A stretch of DNA of 6,020 bases from Candidatus Altimarinota bacterium (GCA_027028725.1 JALVIB010000003.1:1-6020); one strand, 5' to 3'. Counted from the stretch's first letter, positions 1-5,584 are shown. The notes: generated from the letters alone by a model not told the origin. Made by a program: numbers and translations.

Positions 1-367
1 TGTACAACGGATCAAGCTTTTTACCTGCTTTTTTACTCGCCCATTCCGCATCTTTTTCTTGGATATAAGCGGAATCCCGTAATAAAATCGCGCACAAATC
101 TCGTGTCGCGTGAGTACAATAAATCGGCCCCGTAAATCCATTTTTAACCAACAAAGGAATTGCTCCCGAGTGGTCAATGTGAGCGTGACTCAAAACAACA
201 GCATCAATTTTTTCGGCATCAAAAGGGAATTTTAAATTTGCTTCAATCGCGGCCTTTCGTCGTCCTTGAAACAATCCGCAATCCAGCAAAATTTGCTTGC
301 CATTAATATGGAGTAAATGTTTTGATCCAGTCACTCCGTGAGCCGCTCCAGAGAATTCTAATTTCAT
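1..367 (-). CDS. Metallo-beta-lactamase fold, beta-CASP-type RNA nuclease, N-terminal part (runs off left edge)
   Basis: The first 122 residues of a zinc-dependent hydrolase are present; the 3' end lies outside the window. An opening GAAHGVTGSKHLL (residues 7-19) leads into LLDCGLFQG (27-35), with the metal-shell Asp at 29. The diagnostic HAHIDHSG follows at 61-68 (His61, His63, Asp65, His66 of the HxHxDH motif). The opening and the IYCTHATRDL stretch (82-91) are typical of beta-CASP proteins of the YSH1/CPSF73-like group, which cut or trim RNA in the cytoplasm. Family members are usually about 450 residues, so roughly a quarter is seen and the beta-CASP domain itself is not. The ATG at 367-365 begins the conserved block directly, with no Shine-Dalgarno and AAAA just before it. 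The gene diverges from the MgtC/DUF4010 gene and has its own promoter at 400-428. The fold is certain; RNA as substrate is inferred from the family. Confidence 0.9.
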   Translation of the reverse strand, partial: MKLEFSGAAHGVTGSKHLLHINGKQILLDCGLFQGRRKAAIEANLKFPFDAEKIDAVVLSHAHIDHSGAIPLLVKNGFTGPIYCTHATRDLCAILLRDSAYIQEKDAEWASKKAGKKLDPLY

Positions 368-399
368 TTTTGGATAGTTATTTATATTTGTTTCGGGAC

Positions 400-428
400 A
401 TTATAGCAGAAATTTCGCGGGATTTCAA
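400..428 (-). promoter_or_regulatory. Sigma70-type promoter of the beta-CASP nuclease gene, motif copy in its spacer
   Basis: On the minus strand TTGAAA (428-423, 5 of 6 to consensus) is followed by exactly 17 bases and then a perfect TATAAT (405-400). Transcription should begin near 392, leaving a leader of about 25 bases with no Shine-Dalgarno before the ATG at 367. The spacer is occupied by a copy of the iterated motif (core 415-423), so a protein bound to the motif would compete with RNA polymerase. Promoter strength and start site are inferred from sequence only. Confidence 0.75.
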
Positions 429-576
429 TTTAAAAACATTTTTTTCGCGATGTGCCCCGCTCCGCAGTGGAAATTTTTAGATTTCCCTTTATTTTTTTGT
501 GACAAAGAAGAACAAAACGCAACACAAAGAATAAGGGGGGATTTGCTAATCCGAAAAATCCCGCGAAATTAAATGA

Positions 577-665
577 CACCCAGCGAGGAACGAACTGTTG
601 GTGGAATTTATCCCCGCGGAAGCGGGGATCTAAAAAGCCCCCCTTCTAAGGGGGGGTAGGGGGGC
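577..665. repeat. Composite palindromic element: perfect GC hairpin plus poly-C/poly-G hairpin
   Basis: ATCCCCGC (610-617) and GCGGGGAT (622-629) form a perfect 8-bp stem closed by GGAA, a GNRA-type tetraloop. Next, GCCCCCC (637-643) can pair either with the G7 run at 650-656 (loop TTCTAA) or with GGGGGGC at 659-665, two mutually exclusive structures. A further AAGGGGGG at 533-540 complements the same C run. A short CACC/GGTG pair (577-580 with 600-603) lies just before. The arrangement looks like a dispersed REP- or MITE-like intergenic repeat. No transposase or target duplication is visible, so this is only a structural call. Confidence 0.6.
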
Positions 666-694
666 AAACTAAAATCCCGCGAAAAAAAATTCAG

Positions 695-723
695 TTGTAA
701 AATCCCGCGAAAACATGTATAAT
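695..723 (+). promoter_or_regulatory. Sigma70-type promoter of the MgtC/DUF4010 gene, predicted leaderless
   Basis: TTGTAA (695-700, 4 of 6 to consensus), a 17-base spacer, then a perfect TATAAT (718-723). A start site 7-8 bases downstream falls at about 731, which is the A of the gene's first ATG, so the mRNA would be leaderless or nearly so. The spacer again contains a copy of the iterated motif (core 702-710), two bases further from the -35 than in the divergent promoter. Confidence 0.7.
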
Positions 724-730
724 TCCCCGA

Positions 731-2002
731 ATGATGAAATTTTTACCGGCACCGGTTTTTGCTCTCGTGATTTCCATTCTCTTGGGGGCAGTTTTAGGGA
801 TTCGTCGCGAGATGGACGCCTCCAAATCTTATTCCAAAAAAGCTTTTATGGGAGTTCGCACAACGATTCTGTTGGCAGTTTTGGGGACAATTTCCACTTA
901 TTTCCCAACGATGCCATATCTTCCAGCGGTTTTTTTCGCGGGAATTTTTCTAATTGTCGCTTTGGGATACGCTCACGGAGCTTTTTCTTTACACAAAATT
1001 GGAATGACTTCGGAATTCGCGGGGTTAACAACTTTCTGGATTGGAGTTCTGGCGGGAACAGGAAATTTCACAATCGCTATTTTGCTGACAATTTTCCTCG
1101 CTATGCTCAAAGAATTCCGCGAAGATTTGCACAAATTTGCACACACTTTGACAACCAAAGAAAATCGCGGAATGATTCAGTTACTCGCTCTATCAGGCGC
1201 AGTTTTGCCGTTTTTGCCTCACGAACCAATTGATCCGTGGGGAGTTTTTGTTCCGTTTAATATTTGGTTGCTGGTGATTTTGATTTCCGGACTAGAATTT
1301 GTCGGTTACTTTTTTACGAAATACTTTGGCTCCAAGGGCGGATTACCGGTTACTGCTTTTTTGGGATCAATTGTTTCCAGTACTGCGGTAACCATTGCTT
1401 TTGCCGAAAAATCAAAAAAACTCAAAAAAACCGGATTACTGGCGGTCGGAATTATAATGGCAACGGGGGTGATGCAGTTTCGCGTGCTTTTAGAGATTGT
1501 TTTAGCCGGTGACGGAAAATTTCGCGGGATTTTTCTCTGCATTCCGATAATTATGTCGATAACCAGCTTGATTTTGGCTTATTTAGCTTTTCGCCATTTT
1601 TCCAAAGACGAGAAATCATCAGCCGACTCTAAACACGAATTGCAGGTCTCCAGTCCTTTTGAAATCGGTCCCGCGCTAAAATTCGGAATAGTTTTTGTGA
1701 TAATTTTATTTGCGATAACTTTAGGGAAAAAATATTTCGGAAACATGGGAGTTTATGGAACTTCCTTTTTATCAGGATTAACTGATGTTGATGCACTGGT
1801 TTTATCCAGCGTGGAAGCGGCTAAGCAAGGTGAATTATCAGTCCGCGTCGCCGAAACAGCGATTTTCATCGGATTGCTGATGAACTCAATAGTTAAGATT
1901 GCTTATGTTGCCGCCTTGGGATCAAAGGATTTAACGAAAAAAATAACCGTTGGGATTCTTATTCCTAGTTTAGTCGGTTTAGTGGCTTTCTTTTTGGTTT
2001 AA
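731..2002 (+). CDS. MgtC/SapB-domain and DUF4010-domain integral membrane protein
   Basis: 423-residue polytopic membrane protein. Residues about 8-130 match the MgtC/SapB family: a first membrane helix ending in GAVLGIRREMD (19-29, equivalent to the family's GLERE), then GVRTTILLAVLG (41-52). From about residue 175 the sequence matches DUF4010: WLLVILISGLEFVGYF, SIVSSTAVTIAFAEKS, ALKFGIVFVIILFA and the characteristic SGLTDVDALVLS. Roughly a dozen hydrophobic segments are visible. MgtC proteins are linked to magnesium limitation and acid or virulence stress; the two-domain version has no settled substrate, so transport is a guess. Start: ATG at 731 or 734, both without a Shine-Dalgarno; the -10 box at 718-723 leaves no room for a leader and favours 731. 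The iterated motif is embedded as KFRGIF (263-268), and the TAA stop abuts another copy. Confidence 0.88.
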   Translation: MMKFLPAPVFALVISILLGAVLGIRREMDASKSYSKKAFMGVRTTILLAVLGTISTYFPTMPYLPAVFFAGIFLIVALGYAHGAFSLHKIGMTSEFAGLTTFWIGVLAGTGNFTIAILLTIFLAMLKEFREDLHKFAHTLTTKENRGMIQLLALSGAVLPFLPHEPIDPWGVFVPFNIWLLVILISGLEFVGYFFTKYFGSKGGLPVTAFLGSIVSSTAVTIAFAEKSKKLKKTGLLAVGIIMATGVMQFRVLLEIVLAGDGKFRGIFLCIPIIMSITSLILAYLAFRHFSKDEKSSADSKHELQVSSPFEIGPALKFGIVFVIILFAITLGKKYFGNMGVYGTSFLSGLTDVDALVLSSVEAAKQGELSVRVAETAIFIGLLMNSIVKIAYVAALGSKDLTKKITVGILIPSLVGLVAFFLV

Positions 2003-2018
2003 AATCCCGCGAAATTTT
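2000..2018 (+). repeat. Iterated motif copy fused to the stop codon of the membrane-protein gene
   Basis: TAAAATCCCGCGAAATTTT starts with the TAA stop of the upstream gene and fills most of the 24-base gap to the next ATG at 2027. The same 19 bases, again starting with the stop codon, recur at 4238-4256. No inverted partner lies nearby, so it is not a terminator by itself, and the two plus-strand genes could be cotranscribed. Confidence 0.85.
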
Positions 2019-2026
2019 GATAAAAA

Positions 2027-4240
2027 ATGACAATAAAAAGTATTGATGCTGACCAAATAAAATCTCTATCCGAGATAGGGATTAGTGCGTCTACGCAGAA
2101 AAAAATTGAAGAAATTGTAATAAGAGGATTAAATAATTTTTTTGATAAAGGAGATTTAAATGGTTTAAATTTTACAGAATCTGTTGAACAAATTAGTGGC
2201 AAAATTAAGGATATTTTAGACATAGATAACAACAAACAATTTTTTCGCGAGAAATTAAAATCAATTACCAAAGCTGTTTTGAATGGAATTGATTTGACGG
2301 AAGTTCTTGGAAAGAAAATATATTTTGAAGTTTTTCCACCTGGGAGTCCGTTTTTAGGGAATGCAGATAACAAGAAAGATAAGTCGAAAGAAAAATCGGA
2401 ACATCCTGACCGATCCCCGCGAAAATATTGGACAATGCAAGCCCTGAAAGAGTGGGGAGTTAAATATGAAGTTCGTTCATCAAAAGAGCGAAAAGACGGA
2501 ACTGAACCATACGGATTATTTTTTGTACCGGAATATAATTGTGTAATTGCTGTTGCCGATGAATACGGTAAAGCAACCTATTTTTTACCAATGAAAAATT
2601 GGCAAAAACTCGCAAAATCCCATAAAATAGATAACTTACGACCAAACGAAAAAGTAAAATGGTTATCAATGCCAAATAATATAGGAAAAGAAGAATGGGG
2701 AATTATTTTGGGAGAAAAATTATTAGAAATGCAAAGAATAACAGAAGAAAACGAAGGAAATGGAAAAATTTCGCGGGATTTTGAGAAAAAAAACATAAAA
2801 AAGAAAAACTTTGAAAGTAAGGAAGAAGAAATAGCTTATTATAGAAAATTTTTAGAAGCAGAAATCCCGCGACTTATTGATGATGTCGGACTAATTAAAC
2901 ACAATGGAAAATATATTTTTAGTTTTTTAAAAAACACTAGTAAATGGGGAAAAGTGCAAAATTTTGGTAGTTTACTCTCATTCCCTAATGCTGTTTTTTT
3001 AAGACAACATAAAATTGTTGACAAACAAAAAATGTCAAACCCTAATCAATTGAAAAAGTTATTTGAAGTATTGGGGCTTCCGGTTGCTAATGAAAATGAC
3101 GAAAAGGAATTTTATAGAGCACTTCTTGAAGCAGAAATCCCGCGACTTATTAAGGAAGCTGGACTCATTGAACATAACGGCAAGTATATTTTTAGTTTTC
3201 TAAATGGATATACCGAATGGGGCAAAGTACAAAATTTTGGCAGTTTAAGTTTAAGATCATTCCCCAATATCGTTTTTTTGAGACAACATGAAATTGTTGA
3301 CAAACGACAAATGTCAAACCCTAATCAATTGAAAAAGTTATTTGAAGTATTGGGGCTTCCGGTTGCTAATGAAAATGACGAAAAGGAATTTTATAGAGCA
3401 CTTCTTGAAGCAGAAATCCCGCGACTTATTGATGAAGTTGGACTAATTAAACATAATGGGAAATATAATTTTAGTTTTATAAGAGGACTCGATAAATGGG
3501 AAAAAGTGCAGAATTTTGGTAATTTAAGATCATTTCCCAATGCTGTTTTTTTGAAACAATATGAAATTGCTAACAAACAACCAATGTCAAACCCTAATCA
3601 ATTGAAAAAGTTATTTGAAGTATTGGGGCTTCCGGTGGCCAATGAAAATGACGAAAAGGAATTTTATAGAACACTTCTTGAAGCAGAAATCCCGCGACTT
3701 ATTAAAGAGGCTAGACTTATTAAACATAATGAAAAATATATTTTTAGTTTACTAAATGGATATACCAAATGGGGAGAAGTGCAGAATTTTGGTAGTTTAA
3801 AATCATTCCCTAATGCTGTTTTTTTGAGACAACATAAAATTATTAAAGAAAAGAATAAAGCAATGACTAGCATATATCAATTAAAAAAATTATTTGAGGT
3901 ATTAGGGGTTCCGGTGGCTAATGAAACTGATGAAAAGGAATTTTACAGAGCACTTCTTGAAACAGAAATCTCGCGACTAATTAGAGAGGTAGGACTCATA
4001 GAGCACGATGAAAAATATTTTTTTAGTTTTTTTAAAAATGTTAATAACTGGGGTAAAGTGCAAAATTTTTGCAGTTTGATATATTTTCCCAGGGTTAAAT
4101 TTTTAAGAAAATACAAAATTATTGAGCAAGAACAAATAGCAATGACAAAACCAAGTCAATTAAAAAAATTATTTGAAATCCTTGATCTTCCCGTTGCGAG
4201 TGCTGAAGAAGAACAAGAATACTTAAAATCACACAAATAA
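2027..4240 (+). CDS. Unrecognised 737-residue protein with five C-terminal repeats of 91-93 residues
   Basis: I do not recognise this family. Residues 1-100 are helical and charged. After a Lys/Glu-rich linker (about 115-130) comes a compact aromatic domain at about 133-232 (YWTMQALKEWGVKYEV, PYGLFFVPEYNCVIAVADE, ATYFLPMKNW). A second charged linker (about 238-264) leads to five repeats starting near residues 265, 356, 449, 540 and 633, and a stub of a sixth (726-737). Each repeat carries EIPRL (EISRL in the fifth), GLIxHxxKYxFSF, WGKVQNFGSL, FPNxVFLRQ and LKKLFEVLGLPV. There is no signal peptide or membrane segment, so it is probably cytoplasmic. Scattered basic and aromatic residues would suit nucleic-acid or protein binding, but that is a guess. 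The gene looks more AT-rich than the upstream one. The ATG at 2027 is the first in frame, with GATAAAAA before it and no Shine-Dalgarno. It lies 24 bases downstream of the membrane-protein gene. Confidence 0.8.
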   Translation: MTIKSIDADQIKSLSEIGISASTQKKIEEIVIRGLNNFFDKGDLNGLNFTESVEQISGKIKDILDIDNNKQFFREKLKSITKAVLNGIDLTEVLGKKIYFEVFPPGSPFLGNADNKKDKSKEKSEHPDRSPRKYWTMQALKEWGVKYEVRSSKERKDGTEPYGLFFVPEYNCVIAVADEYGKATYFLPMKNWQKLAKSHKIDNLRPNEKVKWLSMPNNIGKEEWGIILGEKLLEMQRITEENEGNGKISRDFEKKNIKKKNFESKEEEIAYYRKFLEAEIPRLIDDVGLIKHNGKYIFSFLKNTSKWGKVQNFGSLLSFPNAVFLRQHKIVDKQKMSNPNQLKKLFEVLGLPVANENDEKEFYRALLEAEIPRLIKEAGLIEHNGKYIFSFLNGYTEWGKVQNFGSLSLRSFPNIVFLRQHEIVDKRQMSNPNQLKKLFEVLGLPVANENDEKEFYRALLEAEIPRLIDEVGLIKHNGKYNFSFIRGLDKWEKVQNFGNLRSFPNAVFLKQYEIANKQPMSNPNQLKKLFEVLGLPVANENDEKEFYRTLLEAEIPRLIKEARLIKHNEKYIFSLLNGYTKWGEVQNFGSLKSFPNAVFLRQHKIIKEKNKAMTSIYQLKKLFEVLGVPVANETDEKEFYRALLETEISRLIREVGLIEHDEKYFFSFFKNVNNWGKVQNFCSLIYFPRVKFLRKYKIIEQEQIAMTKPSQLKKLFEILDLPVASAEEEQEYLKSHK
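2819..4201 (+). repeat. Five in-gene tandem repeats of 273 or 279 bp
   Basis: Units begin near 2819, 3092, 3371, 3644 and 3923, with lengths alternating 273, 279, 273 and 279 bp. The fifth also spans 279 bp. The stretch 3030-3151 is identical base for base to 3309-3430 (122 bp), and the equivalent stretch from 3582 differs at only three positions. By contrast, the middle of each unit differs clearly. Units 1-4 each carry one exact core of the iterated motif (2864-2872, 3137-3145, 3416-3424, 3689-3697); unit 5 has one substitution in it (3968-3976). Confidence 0.92.
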
Positions 4241-4318
4241 AATCCCGCGAAATTTTCAGAAAAAGGAAAAAACAAGTCCGGACTTGTTCTCTTGAAATAC
4301 AAAATTTCGCGGGATTTT
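4239..4318. repeat. 18-bp perfect inverted repeat made of two iterated-motif copies
   Basis: AAAATCCCGCGAAATTTT (4239-4256) and AAAATTTCGCGGGATTTT (4301-4318) are exact reverse complements 44 bases apart. They enclose the palindrome at 4271-4288. The transcript from either strand could fold into a long stem with an inner hairpin in the gap between two convergent genes. Confidence 0.9.
4265..4288 (-). terminator. Intrinsic terminator for the peroxiredoxin transcript
   Basis: AACAAGTCCGGACTTGTT (4271-4288) is a perfect 18-base palindrome. Read on the minus strand it continues as a run of Ts (4272 down to 4267, then CC and more Ts), the stem-plus-U-tract layout of a Rho-independent terminator. 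It lies about 50 bases past the stop codon of the peroxiredoxin gene. On the plus strand there is no equally good U-tract. Confidence 0.75.
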
Positions 4319-4342
4319 CCCCCTGATAAGGAGGGATTTTTT
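4318..4342 (+). terminator. Intrinsic terminator for the repeat-protein transcript
   Basis: TCCC (4318-4321) pairs with GGGA (4333-4336), extended by C4323-G4331 across one C-A mismatch, with a short loop. Six Ts follow at 4337-4342. The stem directly follows the second inverted motif copy, and the T-tract overlaps the last codon of the convergent peroxiredoxin gene. Confidence 0.6.
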
Positions 4343-4889
4343 ACGCTTTCCCCAAAGTTTCTTCTCCTTCGTGCCAAGCAACTGGACAAAGTTCTCCGGT
4401 TTGGAAAGCTTTTAGTGTTCGTAGAATTTCTTCCGGATTTCGACCAACTGGCAAATTGTTTACGGTCATTGATTGCAAAACTCCGTCTGGATCAATCAAA
4501 AACGCTCCGCGAAAATGCATTCCGTCGTCGTGAATTGTGTTGTAATCAAGTCCTAGCATTTTGTCCATATCTGACAACATTGGGAACTTAATTCCAGCCA
4601 ATCGTTTGTCAGCTTTCAACCAAGCTTGGTGAACAAACGGCGAATCAATTGAAGCAGACAAAATCTGACAATTATTTTCCGCGAATTCTTCTTGCATTTC
4701 AGCTAATTTCACCAATTCTGTTGGACAAACAAAAGTGAAATCCAACGGGTAAAAGAACAAAAGCACCCATTTCCCTTTGTAGTCTGATAGTGAAACTTTG
4801 GCATCAACATCGTCAGTTTCCGGCAAATAAGCACTAACTGTGAAGTCTGGTGCAGGGCTTCCGATTTGTAAGTAATTCATTTCTTCCAT
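4341..4889 (-). CDS. Typical 2-Cys peroxiredoxin, AhpC/Prx1 type
   Basis: 182 residues, the usual length for this family. It reduces hydrogen peroxide and organic peroxides in the cytoplasm using a cysteine pair. APDF (13-16) opens the thioredoxin-like fold. The active site is FYPLDFTFVCPTE (46-58), with peroxidatic Cys55 and the conserved Pro48, Thr52 and Glu58. FRGAFLIDP (126-134) supplies the active-site Arg127. The C-terminal GELCPVAWHEGEETL (166-180) carries the resolving Cys168, so it should work as a disulfide-linked dimer recycled by thioredoxin or an AhpF-like reductase; none is in the window. An additional Cys lies at 74. Start: ATG 4889-4887; a second ATG three codons later (4880-4878) is equally possible. 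Neither has a Shine-Dalgarno; TTAAAA precedes the first. The gene is separate from the upstream SSB-like gene by 61 bases containing a hairpin. Confidence 0.95.
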   Translation of the reverse strand: MEEMNYLQIGSPAPDFTVSAYLPETDDVDAKVSLSDYKGKWVLLFFYPLDFTFVCPTELVKLAEMQEEFAENNCQILSASIDSPFVHQAWLKADKRLAGIKFPMLSDMDKMLGLDYNTIHDDGMHFRGAFLIDPDGVLQSMTVNNLPVGRNPEEILRTLKAFQTGELCPVAWHEGEETLGKA

Positions 4890-4915
4890 TTTTAATTGTT
4901 TTTAATAAATAATTT

Positions 4916-4930
4916 CTCGTTGGAAACGAG
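4916..4930. promoter_or_regulatory. Short hairpin between the SSB-like gene and the peroxiredoxin gene
   Basis: CTCGTT (4916-4921), loop GGA, AACGAG (4925-4930), with one more T-A pair outside. On the minus strand it follows the stop of the SSB-like gene and precedes the peroxiredoxin ATG by about 27 bases. The downstream tract (AAATTATTTATT) is not a clean U-run, so it may be a weak terminator, a processing site or a leader structure. A TACAAT at 4941-4936 could be a -10 box for the peroxiredoxin gene but has no good -35. Confidence 0.4.
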
Positions 4931-4950
4931 ATTTAATTGTAGCGATTTTT

Positions 4951-5277
4951 TTAGAACGGCAAATCTTCAGCCGTAATTTCTTCACTCAATTCAACTTCAT
5001 CAGCTGTTGGTTGCGCTGCTGCTTTTTTCGCGGGATTTTCGTTAACTTGGTCTTGATTTGGTTCCCACATATCAATTTCTAGGTAATGAGTTTTCCCAGT
5101 GGGACTTGCTTCTCGGCGTTCTTTGACATTAACATTTACCCATCCACCGCGTTCTTTTGTTTCTTTTGAGCGTTGGACCAATTTCTCAATATCATCTGGA
5201 GAAAAAGATAATACCATCATGTCTCCGTATTGAGTTTTGATTTTTTTTGCACTTCCACAATAAATTTTGTCTGCCAT
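4951..5277 (-). CDS. Small SSB-like protein with acidic EDLPF C-terminal tail
   Basis: 108 residues. Residues 1-73 alternate like a small beta-rich fold: KIYCGSAKKIKTQYGDMMVLSFS (4-26), a helix-like DDIEKLVQRSKE (28-39), then GWVNVNVKERRE (45-56) and THYLEIDMWEP (63-73). A flexible Ala/Pro/Gln linker follows, and then an acidic end ADEVELSEEITAEDLPF. This tip matches the conserved end of bacterial single-stranded-DNA-binding proteins (D/E, hydrophobic, Pro, Phe), which docks repair and replication partners. The body is shorter than a standard SSB OB-fold (about 110 residues) and I cannot confirm the fold. It may bind ssDNA or RNA, or be a decoy or partner of SSB. The iterated motif is encoded in the linker as ENPAK (80-84). 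Start ATG 5277-5275 has CCTAAAAA before it, no Shine-Dalgarno. Confidence 0.7.
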   Translation of the reverse strand: MADKIYCGSAKKIKTQYGDMMVLSFSPDDIEKLVQRSKETKERGGWVNVNVKERREASPTGKTHYLEIDMWEPNQDQVNENPAKKAAAQPTADEVELSEEITAEDLPF

Positions 5278-5320
5278 TTTTTAGGGGGTTAAATTTTTCA
5301 AATGAATTTTAGCCAGCTTT

Positions 5321-5581
5321 TTATTTTTTGCGAGAATTTTCCGCGAAATTTACTAACTCTTCTTTTTTAGATTTCGTGAATTTCTTAACTTCACTTTCTC
5401 TTTTGCACGCTTCTGAGCGATTTTCAAATTCCTCAAAATAAACAATTTTAATTGGCAATCGAGACCGCGTGTATTTCGCCCCTTTTCCTGCGTTGTGCAT
5501 TTTTTCGCGGGATTTTATGTTTTTACACGACCCAGAATAAAGTGAATTGTCCAAACAACGAGCGAGGTAAAAAAAAGATAT
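5321..5581 (-). CDS. GIY-YIG endonuclease-domain protein lacking a canonical start codon (possible pseudogene)
   Basis: The reading frame opens after the TAA at 5587-5585 and encodes a full single-domain GIY-YIG protein (UPF0213-like): FFYLARC for the GIY strand, LYSG for the YIG strand, NIKSREKMHN with the catalytic Arg (residue 25 from the ATA), GKGAKYTRSRLPIKIVYFEEF, and SEACKRESEVKK with the metal-binding Glu62. The family normally begins with Met eight residues before the Cys/Ser that ends the first strand. Here that position is ATA (5581-5579), an exact ATG-to-ATA change. A TTG at 5554-5552 is the next alternative but would delete the GIY strand. No ATG exists between it and the upstream gene. 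So it is either translated from AUA, reached by reinitiation or readthrough, or recently silenced. The domain itself looks intact. The iterated motif is read as KSRE. Confidence 0.75.
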   Translation of the reverse strand: MSFFYLARCLDNSLYSGSCKNIKSREKMHNAGKGAKYTRSRLPIKIVYFEEFENRSEACKRESEVKKFTKSKKEELVNFAENSRKK

Positions 5582-5584
5582 GGT

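Larger units (their letters stand above)
368..730. other. Divergent intergenic region, no gene seen
   Basis: I find no convincing gene here. The region holds two outward-facing promoters (400-428 minus, 695-723 plus), four exact cores of the iterated motif (415-423, 558-566, 674-682, 702-710), a six-base-pair AT-rich hairpin (GGAAAT at 469-474 with ATTTCC at 481-486, followed by a T-rich tract), and the GC-rich palindromes at 575-665. The motif copies at 410-425 and 556-570 face each other as an inverted pair. The stretch 487-530 shows nothing I can name. Confidence 0.7.
410..5516. repeat. Dispersed iterated motif AAATCCCGCGAAATTT (15 exact cores)
   Basis: The core ATCCCGCGA is found on the plus strand at 558, 674, 702, 2004, 2864, 3137, 3416, 3689 and 4242, and as its complement TCGCGGGAT at 415, 1522, 2771, 4307, 5028 and 5505 (first base given). 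Flanks are A-rich on one side and A then T on the other. Seven copies are intergenic and eight lie inside genes. Near-matches occur at 934-947, 2246-2260, 2413-2425, 3968-3976 and 5339-5353. The full 16-mer is an imperfect palindrome: positions 5-6 and 11-12 break the symmetry and can pair as G-U in RNA of one orientation. Function is unknown. Confidence 0.93.

Noticed and set aside
715..1233. An open frame overlapping the start of the membrane-protein gene in another frame
   Set aside because: It is Ser/Phe/Arg/Asn-rich low-complexity translation with no recognisable domain, fully inside the better supported MgtC/DUF4010 gene.
1994..2024. Promoter for the repeat-protein gene (TTGGTT and GATAAA around the motif)
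   Set aside because: Spacing is 19 bases, both boxes are poor, and the -10 would touch the ATG; cotranscription with the upstream gene is as likely.
2839..3873. Series of similar minus-strand frames of about 60-70 codons in the repeat region
   Set aside because: They are the antisense of the protein repeats and recur only because the sense strand repeats; no start signals or coding character of their own.
2819..4201. CRISPR array
   Set aside because: The repeat period is 273-279 bp, the repeats are in frame within one long gene, and there are no short direct repeats with unique spacers.
4501..4689. Partial motif-like CCGCGAA sites in the peroxiredoxin gene
   Set aside because: They share only six or seven bases with the motif and fall in conserved codons; not counted as copies.
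410..5516. Reading the motif as a strand-biased signal such as KOPS or Chi
   Set aside because: Nine cores lie on one strand and six on the other, with four of the nine due to the protein repeats, so there is no clear strand bias.
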